Virus record (IMG/VR): IMGVR_UViG_3300042892_005961
Location: 1 to 64,000 of that record
Reading direction: 5' to 3' (one strand)
Source: a virus
DNA: 64,000 nucleotides
Position numbers and translations under genes: made by a program. Shown in pieces: positions 15,525 through 23,572 of this stretch. The stretch's first letter is position 1, and the number at the start of each line of letters is the position of its first letter. The notes under the pieces are model-generated. The model was not told the DNA's origin and searched no databases. It worked only from the letters and a program-made list of their open reading frames with translations.

Positions 15525-15533
15525 GAAAATAAT

Positions 15534-15560
15534 AAAAAAACCCCAAAGTATTTTTTGGGG
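15534..15560 (-). terminator. Rho-independent terminator
   Basis: Minus-strand hairpin with stem CCCCAAA/TTTGGGG (plus-strand 15541-15547 with 15554-15560) followed by seven T. It ends the transcript of the gene at 15589-15798, just before the ferredoxin promoter. Confidence 0.85.
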
Positions 15561-15588
15561 TTCTAAATGTGTGTAAAATGTGTATAAC

Positions 15589-15798
15589 TTATTTCATTCC
15601 TAAAACTTCACCTGTTTTGATGTTAATAACGGCAAACTTACCATCATCACTCTTGGCAACCATAAACTGTTCACCACCCGTATTTTCAGTCATATCTTCT
15701 TCCTTTGCGATTGAATTCTCTTGATCCATCTCATTTGAGACAATATTTTCAACGATACGTTCTATATCTGATTGTTTAATTTTTACTACTTTTGACAT
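15589..15798 (-). CDS. Small protein with conserved N-terminal leader helix
   Basis: A 69-residue protein starting MSKVVKIKQSDIERIVENIV, a leader resembling those on other likely virion proteins here (VVKhxxSDhxRIV type). The middle is acidic, and the C-terminal 25 residues (FMVAKSDDGKFAVINIKTG) look like a small beta hairpin. A TATTTATA box lies 14 nt upstream and a strong terminator follows, making this a single-gene transcription unit. Function unknown. Confidence 0.65.
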   Translation of the reverse strand: MSKVVKIKQSDIERIVENIVSNEMDQENSIAKEEDMTENTGGEQFMVAKSDDGKFAVINIKTGEVLGMK

Positions 15799-15812
15799 AA
15801 TCTTCTTTTTAT

Positions 15813-15819
15813 ATAAATA
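15813..15819 (-). promoter_or_regulatory. TATTTAT box (putative phage promoter)
   Basis: Minus-strand AAGTATTTATATA, 14 nt before the ATG at 15798. With the terminator at 15534 it bounds a monocistronic unit. Confidence 0.5.
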
Positions 15820-15821
15820 CT

Positions 15822-16361
15822 TTATAACGATAAAAAGGTGGGTAGTACTAAATCCTTTTCAGATAATCTTTCTAAGTAACCACTCACCCTCCATTTAATA
15901 TTCAAAGTTGGGTCGTTGTATATTATCCCACCTTCACTTTCTTTGTTGTATGGGTTATCAACTTTATATTGGACTATTGTATTGTCACTTAACGCTGAGA
16001 ATCCGTGAGCACATCCTCTTGGTACGAACACTTGTTTGTTTTTCCCCCAACCAAGTTCAACCTCAACAACCTTACCATAACTTGGAGATTCCTTTCTAAT
16101 ATCAACGATAACGTCCAATACTCGTCCGGTGATACACGTAACAAGTTTAGCTTGTTCGTATCTACCTGTTTGAAAATGAAGTCCTCTAATCGTTCCTATA
16201 TGAGAATACGACATATTATCCTGAACGAACTCCACATCATAACCCACGTTATGGTTGAATATTTCTTTATTGTATGGTACCCCGAAGTACCCACGGTGAT
16301 CCACGAATGTATCGTAAGTTATTATATAACAACCTTCTATGTCTGTCTTGTTAAACTTCAT
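15822..16361 (-). CDS. rfbC: dTDP-4-dehydrorhamnose 3,5-epimerase-like (RmlC)
   Basis: A 179-residue cupin. RGLHFQ (60-64) carries the catalytic His62, VDIRK follows the conserved Asp, FVPRGCAHGF (112-121) and QYKVD (Tyr132) match the RmlC active site. The cellular enzyme converts dTDP-4-keto-6-deoxyglucose to the L-lyxo isomer for L-rhamnose and related sugars; length is normal. RmlA, RmlB and RmlD are not in the window, so the host or another phage region must supply the substrate. Related QdtA/ketoisomerases differ in active-site residues. Confidence 0.85.
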   Translation of the reverse strand: MKFNKTDIEGCYIITYDTFVDHRGYFGVPYNKEIFNHNVGYDVEFVQDNMSYSHIGTIRGLHFQTGRYEQAKLVTCITGRVLDVIVDIRKESPSYGKVVEVELGWGKNKQVFVPRGCAHGFSALSDNTIVQYKVDNPYNKESEGGIIYNDPTLNIKWRVSGYLERLSEKDLVLPTFLSL

Positions 16362-16642
16362 TATTCGTGTCCTCCTAAATCAAAATTATCTTCCCAATCT
16401 TTTACTGATTTGGGTTTGCGTTTTCTGGTTTTTACAAATGGTTCTTCACTTTTAACCCCATCAAATTGTTTTGGATTTGGTTTTGGGGTAAATGTAATCT
16501 TAACCGCGTCCTTTTCTAACTTGGTTAATCTTTCTTCTAACCATCGTAGTCTATCGTTTGTTATCCCTATCTCCATCTTAAAAAAAATGACACCGGGTAC
16601 TACAACAAAAATCACTAATAAAATAACCACAAATAACATCAT
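16361..16642 (-). CDS. Membrane-anchored coiled-coil protein
   Basis: A 93-residue protein with an N-terminal transmembrane helix (residues 1-20, LFVVILLVIFVVVPGVIFF) then a short coiled coil (NDRLRWLEERLTKLE) and a basic, Pro/Lys-rich tail. Type II topology is likely, with the tail outside the membrane or in the cytoplasm depending on orientation. Inner-membrane spanins have a similar plan, but no partner is evident. It precedes rfbC with a one-base overlap. Confidence 0.6.
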   Translation of the reverse strand: MMLFVVILLVIFVVVPGVIFFKMEIGITNDRLRWLEERLTKLEKDAVKITFTPKPNPKQFDGVKSEEPFVKTRKRKPKSVKDWEDNFDLGGHE

Positions 16643-16653
16643 ATAATATAATT

Positions 16654-16896
16654 TTAAATTTCAATAAAAATTGGTGTCTTTTCACCAACATAAGCATTCC
16701 ATGTGTTGTATTCCAAATACTCTATAGCATCAATCTCTTCCATCTCCTCATCTGTCATCAATATACCAATCATCTTATCACGATCATATACTAATCTCAT
16801 ACTATTTGGTTCAACACCAACTATTGCACCATCAAAACCATCTGCGGTTAAGAACTCCTCCTCAGGAAACATTTCAATTATTTCTTCTAAAGTCAT
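16654..16896 (-). CDS. Acidic hypothetical protein
   Basis: An 80-residue acidic protein (MTLEEIIEMFPEEEFLTADG...) with probable alpha/beta structure. The pattern DGFDGAIVGVEPNSMRLVYDRDKMIGILMTDEEM is shared by a common small phage protein family, annotated as hypothetical. An ATATTATATC sequence lies directly before the ATG, with a TATTTAT box a few bases further upstream. Confidence 0.6.
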   Translation of the reverse strand: MTLEEIIEMFPEEEFLTADGFDGAIVGVEPNSMRLVYDRDKMIGILMTDEEMEEIDAIEYLEYNTWNAYVGEKTPIFIEI

Positions 16897-16904
16897 GATA
16901 TAAT

Positions 16905-16911
16905 ATAAATA
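16905..16911 (-). promoter_or_regulatory. TATTTAT box (putative phage promoter)
   Basis: Minus-strand TTATTTATATTATATCATG: the TATTTAT core lies eight nucleotides before the ATG at 16896 and overlaps a TATATTAT element also seen before other genes. Confidence 0.4.
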
Positions 16912-16931
16912 AAAATTACGAAATAAAAAAA

Positions 16932-17162
16932 TTACTCGTAGATATTTCTTAATAATTTAAACGCGGCAATGTTTTCAGGTGACCATCCTGAAGGTGACTG
17001 ATGATTATCTAAATCGTTCTCATAATCGTATAAAGTTTGACGACTAAACCACCCTGGTGATGAATCTATTGATCCTATTTGATAAACATACCCCTCAAAG
17101 ATAAATTTTATTGATCCATCAATATCTTCTTCAAAACTTGCGTCATTGTTAATCATTTTCAT
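16932..17162 (-). CDS. Small hypothetical protein
   Basis: A 76-residue acidic protein; two Met codons (residues 1 and 3) are possible starts. The stretch GYVYQIGSIDSSPGWFSRQTLYDYE has a strand-turn-helix look. It is separated by 11 nt from the F-K-F-F protein at 17174, with an ATATTATATT sequence before the ATG. No family recognised. Confidence 0.55.
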   Translation of the reverse strand: MKMINNDASFEEDIDGSIKFIFEGYVYQIGSIDSSPGWFSRQTLYDYENDLDNHQSPSGWSPENIAAFKLLRNIYE

Positions 17163-17173
17163 AATATAATATT

Positions 17174-17440
17174 TTAAAACGGCATTTCTTCCCCGTTTTC
17201 GTCATAGTGGATTGGATCAACGTGATTGGCCCTTACTTCCTCACACTCTCTTAGATATTCTTGGTATTCAAGGTCTTCTTCTTTTTTGTAATCAAAGGTT
17301 CTAACAACCCAATCATACCATTCCATTTGATTAAAATGATCGGCTACCTGTTCTAAATCCCATATCTTTTCATACCCCCATTTATGAAGGTACTCTTGTA
17401 GAGTAAGTTTACCTGCAAAAAATTTGAAGTCACTATTCAT
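17174..17440 (-). CDS. F-K-F-F motif protein
   Basis: An 88-residue acidic protein starting MNSDFKFFAGKLT, then mostly helical with several Trp and Glu-rich segments. The start is a clear member of the N-terminal F-K-F-F group at 1211, 1543, 1815, 5237, 43175 and 43407, although the rest of these proteins differ. The sharing of only the first 10 residues suggests a docking or sorting tag. Confidence 0.6.
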   Translation of the reverse strand: MNSDFKFFAGKLTLQEYLHKWGYEKIWDLEQVADHFNQMEWYDWVVRTFDYKKEEDLEYQEYLRECEEVRANHVDPIHYDENGEEMPF

Positions 17441-17469
17441 ATATTGAAATATAAGAAAATAAATTGGGA

Positions 17470-20295
17470 TTAGGAAATCTTTTTATTTTTTGGATTTCTT
17501 AAATCTTTAAAAGCCACATCAATTAAAAAATTACCATTCTCGTCTTTAGTTTCTTTCAAATATTTCCACAAAGTGCTTTCTTTTCTACAACAATCTTGTT
17601 TACCTTTGAATTTTTTTGCCATTTTTAATGCTGATTTTGGTGTGTATAATTTTCTATTTGGGTTTCTAAGTTGTCTTTCTTGAAATGTGATAATTGGAAA
17701 TTTACATTCAGTATAAAGTATTTTCATTGCATTTGCATTTTTCCAAGCACTTGGGACGGCTCGTAAATCTTGTGCTTCTTTATAAACTCTTTCCCCATTC
17801 TCATCGACTTTTAACGCTTCCGCCAATATATTCTTTTTAATTGTCCAATATCCTTTTTGTTTTCGCTGAGTTGGTAGATAGATTTGTAACTCATCAATTA
17901 GTCCAAACTTCTCAAAGAAATTATAAATTCTTAATCCTTCAGGTTTTGTTCTTTGTAAATCACTTATGATATTATATTTTCTTTTACCGTTTTCATCCGT
18001 AGACAGTATAGTTTTTATGTATTCTTTTTTTATTTTTTCACTAAATGTAATTTTTTGTGTGGTATCGGGAAAAAAATCTAATATTTTGTTATTTTTTCTT
18101 AACCAAGACCCTAATCCAGACCCCATTTTGAAATTGCTCAAATCTGATATTGTATTTGGTTTATGTTTTTCAATAAAAAACTTTGCTAAATCATCATTCC
18201 AATCTATTTTTTCTAATTGAATTTCATATTTTTTAATAAGTACGTCAATAATTTTATTTCTTTCCGCGTATGATAATGCCTTTGGTTGTTCGTGTTGAAT
18301 TTGTCTTCTATATTTACCTTTATATTGTGAAAATATCTCATCACAATACTTAACATTCATTTCTTTTGATTTTACTTTACAATCAACATTACCAAGTATT
18401 CTGGATTTAAATAAACTATACACCTCTTCTAAATAGAATCTTTGCATAGGTTCTACAGTTGTATCTCTATCTTCAGATATTTCTATTAATTTTTTCTTAG
18501 GTGAACCAATTACTTCTTCATTATTATCAATAATTGTGTCTCCATCGGCAACTTGGTATGGGTTTACATCTTCTCTAAAAAAATTCGCAACCGTTAATAG
18601 AGGAGGTATTTTTTTTGCGTTAGGGTTAGTAACAATATAAATTATTGATTTTTTACCTTCATATCCAATTCTAACGGCTCTTAAAGAACCTTGAGCTCCT
18701 CTTCTAACACTTTTAGAACCATATCCAAAAATCAATGCGTCCGTATTCAATGTGTCCATACCCCTAGTTAACCAAGGACTACCAACAACTATTGCGAATT
18801 TATCATTGTCATATTTTTTTAAGGTTGATTCATCACCGTTTAATGCCAAATAAGGTGTATATTTTTTAGGTATGTATTTCTTTTCAATTAATAGTTTTAA
18901 TAATTCGTAAAATTTTTCACAATCATTAATCATACTGATAATTAACATACAATGTGTCTTTTTATCTTCTTTAATTGATTTTATTAAAGTAACAATAGAA
19001 CGTATAATATTACCTCTTGTTAATTTTGGAATATCTTTATATACTACATCAATAATTCCATTATCGTTTATTAAATCAAACAATGGATGTTGATCACTAA
19101 CTTCAGTTATTTTAAATTCATACGGACAATTGACACCTTCGTTAACTGCTTGGTGTGGTGTAACTATCACACAAATTTTTCCAAAATATTTTTCATCATC
19201 ATTATATATTATTGATTTATTTTTATCTTTATTATTTCTTAATGATAATGTTGCAGTAAAACTAACCAAATAATCTGTTATTGAATTTACAACGGCGTCA
19301 TTAGTATCATTACCTATGTGTCCCGTCATTGAATCCATTTCATCAATAAAACCAATAGTTTTTTTATTATAAGATAATTTATTCTTAATTTTATTGAACA
19401 TCTTTCTAAATGGTTTAGCGCTTTTATTAACAACATAAAAATTAACTTCTTCTCCATTTAACATATAAAGTTCAATAATGTGTTCTAAACTTTTATTAGA
19501 CGCCGATTTATTATCAATATTATATTCCTTTTGATTTTTAATGTATGTTCCATCAGAAGAAATAACAATTCTTTTTACTAATCCTTCTCTGTAAGTTCCC
19601 TCATCATATTGAGCGTGTTTAATAGCCATTTGTTTAGCTAACGATATATTTGGGTGATAAAAAACTTTAATTTTAATATTTTTACAAATACTCCATTCAA
19701 AATTAAAATATTGTAATAATGTTTTTCCGTAACCACCAACAATGTTATTGTAAACCTTATTATATTTTTTAAGAAAATTACCAATTTTTTTTAATACTTC
19801 ATTTTGACTTCCTCTTTTTTTAACTGTATCAGTTTTAACATTTTGATTTTTATTTAAAAATAATAAAGCATATTCAAAAGCATTGTTCCATTCCTCAATT
19901 AATATTTTCTTCCATCCATTTATTGGTAATCTGACAAACTCAGTCCCGACATCTTTAGTTTTAAGTATTTTTCTTAATTGGTAATTTTTTTCATACATAC
20001 TATCCTTAAAAAACATATCCATTTTTAATACAGTTGAATTCGCATCTTCTAAAGATGTACCTTTAGGAAGGTATTTTTTTTCTTCCCATAATGATTCTTG
20101 TATATAACCTTTACCTCTTGTTAAAACCGATTCTTTCATTACATCATCCACCGATGACTTTGTAATTCCCGTTTTAAAATCAAAACTACCGGTTTGTTTT
20201 TTATCGGGTACGACGTGGCACCAAGCATAAGTTATAGTATAATATTGTTTTAATTTTTGATCAAACCCTAGTCCATCAACCATATTATTTTTCAT
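17470..20295 (-). CDS. SF2 helicase-like ATPase with repeat-rich C-terminus
   Basis: A 941-residue protein with superfamily 2 helicase motifs in order: GGYGKT (187-192, motif I), DEMD (318-321, motif II), FTATL (346-350, motif III), VVGSPWLTRGMD (503-514, motif V) and QGSLRAVR (535-542, motif VI, with Ser-Leu instead of the usual Gly-Arg). Such enzymes translocate on nucleic acid. The last 250 residues hold three or four degenerate modules of DENGxxxY-xxxxDLR type, each followed by an aromatic/basic helix, which may bind DNA. Promoter at 20317-20346; leader about 22 nt. Confidence 0.75.
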   Translation of the reverse strand: MKNNMVDGLGFDQKLKQYYTITYAWCHVVPDKKQTGSFDFKTGITKSSVDDVMKESVLTRGKGYIQESLWEEKKYLPKGTSLEDANSTVLKMDMFFKDSMYEKNYQLRKILKTKDVGTEFVRLPINGWKKILIEEWNNAFEYALLFLNKNQNVKTDTVKKRGSQNEVLKKIGNFLKKYNKVYNNIVGGYGKTLLQYFNFEWSICKNIKIKVFYHPNISLAKQMAIKHAQYDEGTYREGLVKRIVISSDGTYIKNQKEYNIDNKSASNKSLEHIIELYMLNGEEVNFYVVNKSAKPFRKMFNKIKNKLSYNKKTIGFIDEMDSMTGHIGNDTNDAVVNSITDYLVSFTATLSLRNNKDKNKSIIYNDDEKYFGKICVIVTPHQAVNEGVNCPYEFKITEVSDQHPLFDLINDNGIIDVVYKDIPKLTRGNIIRSIVTLIKSIKEDKKTHCMLIISMINDCEKFYELLKLLIEKKYIPKKYTPYLALNGDESTLKKYDNDKFAIVVGSPWLTRGMDTLNTDALIFGYGSKSVRRGAQGSLRAVRIGYEGKKSIIYIVTNPNAKKIPPLLTVANFFREDVNPYQVADGDTIIDNNEEVIGSPKKKLIEISEDRDTTVEPMQRFYLEEVYSLFKSRILGNVDCKVKSKEMNVKYCDEIFSQYKGKYRRQIQHEQPKALSYAERNKIIDVLIKKYEIQLEKIDWNDDLAKFFIEKHKPNTISDLSNFKMGSGLGSWLRKNNKILDFFPDTTQKITFSEKIKKEYIKTILSTDENGKRKYNIISDLQRTKPEGLRIYNFFEKFGLIDELQIYLPTQRKQKGYWTIKKNILAEALKVDENGERVYKEAQDLRAVPSAWKNANAMKILYTECKFPIITFQERQLRNPNRKLYTPKSALKMAKKFKGKQDCCRKESTLWKYLKETKDENGNFLIDVAFKDLRNPKNKKIS

Positions 20296-20316
20296 GTTAT
20301 ATATATTTTAACCCTA

Positions 20317-20346
20317 CAAAGATACAATAATTTAGAATATTCCAAA
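20317..20346 (-). promoter_or_regulatory. Host-type promoter of the helicase gene
   Basis: TTTG-type -33 (20343-20346) and TATCTTTG (20317-20324), spacer 18 nt on the minus strand. The region reads TTTTTTGGAATATTCTAAA, again the semi-palindromic extended -33 seen at other promoters. Confidence 0.7.
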
Positions 20347-20364
20347 AAATATTTTGATTATTTT

Positions 20365-20390
20365 AATAAAAAGTAGGATTTTACCTACTT
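20365..20390 (-). terminator. Possible hairpin terminator
   Basis: Stem AAGTAGG/CCTACTT around a six-base loop (20371-20390), followed on the minus strand by five T. It would stop minus-strand readthrough from 21.1-23.5 kb before the helicase promoter, and also lies in the leader of the plus-strand RHH gene. Confidence 0.5.
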
Positions 20391-20396
20391 ATTGGA

Positions 20397-20403
20397 TATT
20401 TAT
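20397..20403 (+). promoter_or_regulatory. TATTTAT box (putative phage promoter)
   Basis: Plus-strand GGATATTTATTATAT, with the core five nucleotides before the ATG at 20409. Spacing is the same as for the minus-strand boxes at 1067 and 12717. Confidence 0.5.
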
Positions 20404-20408
20404 TATAT

Positions 20409-20561
20409 ATGAAACAGCCAAAGAAAGAGGAAGAAAAGAAGGTTAAAATATCAATTACTTTAAATCCAGATCTAAATGCCCGTATGGAAAGGGAACTAAC
20501 CAATAAATCTCGTTTAATAGAAAAACTTCTAACTGAACATTATGGAAAGAAAAATATGTAG
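20409..20561 (+). CDS. Ribbon-helix-helix DNA-binding protein
   Basis: A 50-residue protein with a basic arm, then VKISITLNPDLNARMEREL and a second helix NKSRLIEKLLTEHY: the beta strand-helix-helix plan of CopG/Arc-type repressors. The likely role is autoregulation by binding the leader hairpin or promoter region just upstream. It overlaps the HNH gene by 20 nt, so regulator and nuclease are translated together. Confidence 0.7.
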   Translation: MKQPKKEEEKKVKISITLNPDLNARMERELTNKSRLIEKLLTEHYGKKNM

Positions 20562-21180
20562 TAAGTGTTTGATTGATAAGGAGTTATGTGAATTTAACAA
20601 AAATTCTTATGGTCTTAACTCATCCTGTAAAGAATGTAAAAAAGAATACGATAAAGAATATCGTAAAAAGAATAAACAAAGGATCGATCAACGAGTTGAT
20701 AATTGGAACAAACAGAATAAGGAATGGGTTAGTCAAAGAAAATTAAATTGGTCTAGAACAAATAAAGATAGAATTAATAAAAGAATTAAGGCTAGAAAAG
20801 AAATTGATCCTGTTTACAAATTAAAATTATTATTTAGAAGTAAATTAAATAAAATATTAAAATGTAAAAAAGAAAAAACATTTGATATAATTGGTTGTAC
20901 ACCTAACGAATTAAAACAACATCTTGAGTCTCAATTTAAAGAAGGGATGACATGGGAAAATCATGGAGTGTTTGGTTGGCACATCGACCACATTAAACCT
21001 TTATACTTTGGTGAAGATGACACAGAATTAAAGTTATTATCCCATTACACTAATCTACAACCGTTGTGGTGGAATGAAAACTTAGACAAAAGAATGGTAG
21101 ATAAAACATTTCCTTTTAACCAACCACGTTCTTTAACTCATCAACATGATGATCTTCTACCCCAAGTTCAGAACCAATAG
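20542..21180 (+). CDS. HNH endonuclease with N-terminal zinc finger
   Basis: A 212-residue nuclease. Cys6, 9, 29 and 32 form an N-terminal zinc finger; a highly basic helical linker runs to residue 110; GWHIDHIKPL (146-153) gives the HNH His/Asp/His, with NLQPLWWNENLDKR (171-184) completing the finger. Free-standing HNH enzymes of this type are homing nucleases in phages. The last 20 residues are antisense to the 3' end of the metallophosphoesterase gene, so the cassette looks inserted on the opposite strand to all neighbours. Confidence 0.9.
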   Translation: MERKICSKCLIDKELCEFNKNSYGLNSSCKECKKEYDKEYRKKNKQRIDQRVDNWNKQNKEWVSQRKLNWSRTNKDRINKRIKARKEIDPVYKLKLLFRSKLNKILKCKKEKTFDIIGCTPNELKQHLESQFKEGMTWENHGVFGWHIDHIKPLYFGEDDTELKLLSHYTNLQPLWWNENLDKRMVDKTFPFNQPRSLTHQHDDLLPQVQNQ

Positions 21181-21769
21181 GTCTTTTCTTCATATCGTTT
21201 ATCACCTTTCTTAAATCATAAGGTGCAAAGTCTGGATTACCATCCACACCAACGTCCATTCTACGACCATTACCATACTTTTTATGATTAGGTAAGTGAA
21301 CGTGTCCGTGAAGATGAATACGTCCCTTATTCAGTCCGTTCCATGATGCAATTGGAAAGTGCATACACTCTATCGTCTCTCCCAAATAATTCAATTGTAA
21401 GAACCATTGGGTTGATGCAAATAAACTTTGTATATTATCTTTGTTATTGACTTGGAAATGATCGTGATTACCAAAAATTAAATGAATTTCTTGCACTATC
21501 AATCTATTTCTAAATTCCTCTATCTTCTCAAATCCACCGAATGACCAATCACCAAAATGTATCAACACATCGTCCTGACCAACGACCTCGTTGATGTTAT
21601 TCACAATTGATGCATTCATCTTATCCAATGTTTCAAATGGGCGTGTTTGTTTCTCTGGTACATCACCATTAGGCAATCTCCAATTAGTTATTCCACGACA
21701 TATGTTTGTGTGTGAATAGTGTGTGTCCGAAGTCACCCATACTTTTCTATCGTTATCAATCTTTAACAT
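21116..21769 (-). CDS. Calcineurin-like metallophosphoesterase
   Basis: A 217-residue phosphoesterase with all metal-binding blocks: DTH (Asp15, His17), GDW (Asp74), GNHDH (Asn101, His102), His137 and HGHVH (154-158). Small phage enzymes of this group hydrolyse phosphodiesters or nucleotides, in some cases cyclic nucleotides, but the substrate cannot be read here. The last 65 nt overlap the convergent HNH gene. The start overlaps the stop of the upstream membrane-protein gene by 14 nt. Confidence 0.85.
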   Translation of the reverse strand: MLKIDNDRKVWVTSDTHYSHTNICRGITNWRLPNGDVPEKQTRPFETLDKMNASIVNNINEVVGQDDVLIHFGDWSFGGFEKIEEFRNRLIVQEIHLIFGNHDHFQVNNKDNIQSLFASTQWFLQLNYLGETIECMHFPIASWNGLNKGRIHLHGHVHLPNHKKYGNGRRMDVGVDGNPDFAPYDLRKVINDMKKRPIGSELGVEDHHVDELKNVVG

Positions 21770-22169
21770 TACTCCTCAAAAATTTGAAGTCTTTTAATTT
21801 ATTTTTATCTATTCTTTCTATTGCCGACCTAACTGCTTCATCTCTCTCTGATTGTGCTTGGGCAATTCGTGATATTGGTGGTGGAGGTGGAATGGACCTA
21901 CCAAAACTTGTCATTCGTTGTCTATTAATTTCTGACATTGTTCTAAACCATCCTCTATGTCTATCATTACTCTCCTGTTCCATTACCCCATAATATTTCT
22001 TCTTCTCTTCAACATCCTTTCCCACTATTAAAGCTAATATTGGTCCTAACAATATTGCACCTATTACCATATCCAAACCTAATGTGTAATGTTTATTATG
22101 ATAATACATCACATATACCGATGAGGTTGTCCAAACCAATATTAGAAAAATTAATAGTAATGTATTCAT
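21756..22169 (-). CDS. Membrane protein with C-terminal FKFL motif
   Basis: A 137-residue protein with two N-terminal transmembrane helices (LLLIFLILVWTTSSVYVMYY and DMVIGAILLGPILALIVG), a basic/Pro linker and a C-terminal helix ending DFKFLRSNVKD. The ATG at 22167-22169 is set by the promoter at 22175-22205, which excludes upstream codons. The last residues carry F-K-F-L, which otherwise occurs at N-termini in this window. Function unknown. Confidence 0.6.
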   Translation of the reverse strand: MNTLLLIFLILVWTTSSVYVMYYHNKHYTLGLDMVIGAILLGPILALIVGKDVEEKKKYYGVMEQESNDRHRGWFRTMSEINRQRMTSFGRSIPPPPPISRIAQAQSERDEAVRSAIERIDKNKLKDFKFLRSNVKD

Positions 22170-22174
22170 ACCAA

Positions 22175-22205
22175 CAAAGATATTAAATGTTTTTGAATAT
22201 ACAAA
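22175..22205 (-). promoter_or_regulatory. Host-type promoter
   Basis: TTTG (22202-22205) N19 TATCTTTG (22175-22182) on the minus strand, with TTTTGTATATTCAAAAA in the -33 region. Five nucleotides lie between the -7 box and the ATG at 22169, so a leaderless or very short-leader mRNA is predicted. Confidence 0.7.
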
Positions 22206-22211
22206 ATAATA

Positions 22212-22242
22212 CAAAAAAAAATCCCCAAATTTCTTTGGGGAT
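22212..22242 (-). terminator. Rho-independent terminator
   Basis: Minus-strand hairpin ATCCCCAAA/TTTGGGGAT (22221-22242) followed by nine T. It ends the transcript of the gene at 22297-23532. Between gene and hairpin there is a perfect 12-base palindrome ACACGTACGTGT at about 22252-22263. Confidence 0.88.
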
Positions 22243-22296
22243 CAGGGCGAAACACGTACGTGTGTCAATCCAGGGATACTATCCAAGGAGGGGCTC

Positions 22297-23532
22297 TTAT
22301 TTTTTACGTTTAATTATATTATTAATTTTATTAATAACTTGTTTTGCTACATTAACACTTTCGTTAACGTTATTTTTCTTGGTAATATCGTATTGTTTAA
22401 CGTTAGCTTTCTTCAACATCTCAACTGGTTTGAATTGGGTCATGATCATGTCCTTTAATTCGTCCAATGCTTCGATGAGTGCGGTCTTGATAGGTAAACT
22501 ATCCATAACCGTCATTTTATCGTTAAAATCAGTCCCTGGTTCCAATTCAGCCGTCTTTCTAATGGTTTCATCTCTATCTAATTCCAAACCATTATTAACC
22601 CATCTGTCTTCCTTAAGTTTTCTACCGAATTTAGTTTTAAATCTAACAGTCCAAAGATATTGATTATCAAGTAATTGTCCTTTAATTGATAAGTCCATTC
22701 TAACCGTTACATCTAAATTTGCTTCATCAAAACCATAAGCGTCCAACATATATGACGGGGTTTTACCCAAATATTGTTGGCTATTCTTCTTGGTCTCTTC
22801 CCAATTCATGTATTGTTGGTTAAACTGACGAGCCAAATGGTATGATTTATATTCATCTTCTAACTTCTTACCACTAATTCTCGCCGTCACAAACTTTAAA
22901 AATTGAGTTGATGATGAATAAGAATTGAACGTATGTGTTTGATAATTGATTTGATCATTATCTACTCTACCATATCTATTTAAGTGTTTTCTATCTCTTG
23001 ATTTAATCTCAGGGATACTCAATCTTTCTAAACGAGCAGACACTTCAGGATTACCTAAGTATTCTTCAACCGTACGGTTAAGTTCTATTTTGATTTTAGT
23101 TGTTGCTGGTTTGTTAACACCTGAGTGTTGGTATGTTGTTCCCGCCTTACCACTTCTTGGTTGATCTTTAACTTTTTTAGCCGCCACCAATTCAGGTTCC
23201 ATTCCATATTGATCAGCTAAACTATCTAACCATTCTTGGTTCGCCTCTTTAAAAGCTTCCAATTCCATTCCGTCTAATGGGATCCATATACGTTCACTAC
23301 CAGGAACAAGTTCCTTTCTCTTTAAACCTGTGTTAGGATCTTCAATTGTATTTAACTTTTTAAGTTCCCATCCATCAGGTATATTCGTGTTATTCCCATC
23401 TCTAAAAATAGGTCTAAACGCTGCAAGTTTATTAGATGTGTCCTGTGTTCCTTTTTTAGTATAGGCGAACTCATCCACTTCACCTTGTTCTCTTAATTGA
23501 ACTAATAAGTCTTTCTTTGATATTTCTTTCAT
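22297..23532 (-). CDS. Hypothetical protein, probable virion component
   Basis: A 411-residue soluble protein with no recognised domain. It starts MKEISKKDLLVQLREQ, an amphipathic leader similar in kind to those at 216, 12478, 15589 and 24475, and ends with the basic helix VAKQVINKINNIIKRKK. It is a single transcription unit: TATTTATA box 22 nt upstream and a strong terminator downstream. Size and expression signals suggest a structural or packaging-associated protein; this is inference. Confidence 0.6.
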   Translation of the reverse strand: MKEISKKDLLVQLREQGEVDEFAYTKKGTQDTSNKLAAFRPIFRDGNNTNIPDGWELKKLNTIEDPNTGLKRKELVPGSERIWIPLDGMELEAFKEANQEWLDSLADQYGMEPELVAAKKVKDQPRSGKAGTTYQHSGVNKPATTKIKIELNRTVEEYLGNPEVSARLERLSIPEIKSRDRKHLNRYGRVDNDQINYQTHTFNSYSSSTQFLKFVTARISGKKLEDEYKSYHLARQFNQQYMNWEETKKNSQQYLGKTPSYMLDAYGFDEANLDVTVRMDLSIKGQLLDNQYLWTVRFKTKFGRKLKEDRWVNNGLELDRDETIRKTAELEPGTDFNDKMTVMDSLPIKTALIEALDELKDMIMTQFKPVEMLKKANVKQYDITKKNNVNESVNVAKQVINKINNIIKRKK

Positions 23533-23554
23533 TTGAGTATACTTCTATGTCTAT

Positions 23555-23561
23555 ATAAATA
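23555..23561 (-). promoter_or_regulatory. TATTTAT box (putative phage promoter)
   Basis: Minus-strand GGAGTATTTATATAG, 22 nt before the ATG at 23532. It falls between two genes and is paired with the terminator at 22212. Confidence 0.5.
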
Positions 23562-23572
23562 CTCCGATTATA

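Noticed and set aside
20371-20390. tRNA or riboswitch in the RHH leader
   Set aside because: Only a seven-base-pair hairpin is present; no cloverleaf or conserved riboswitch core.
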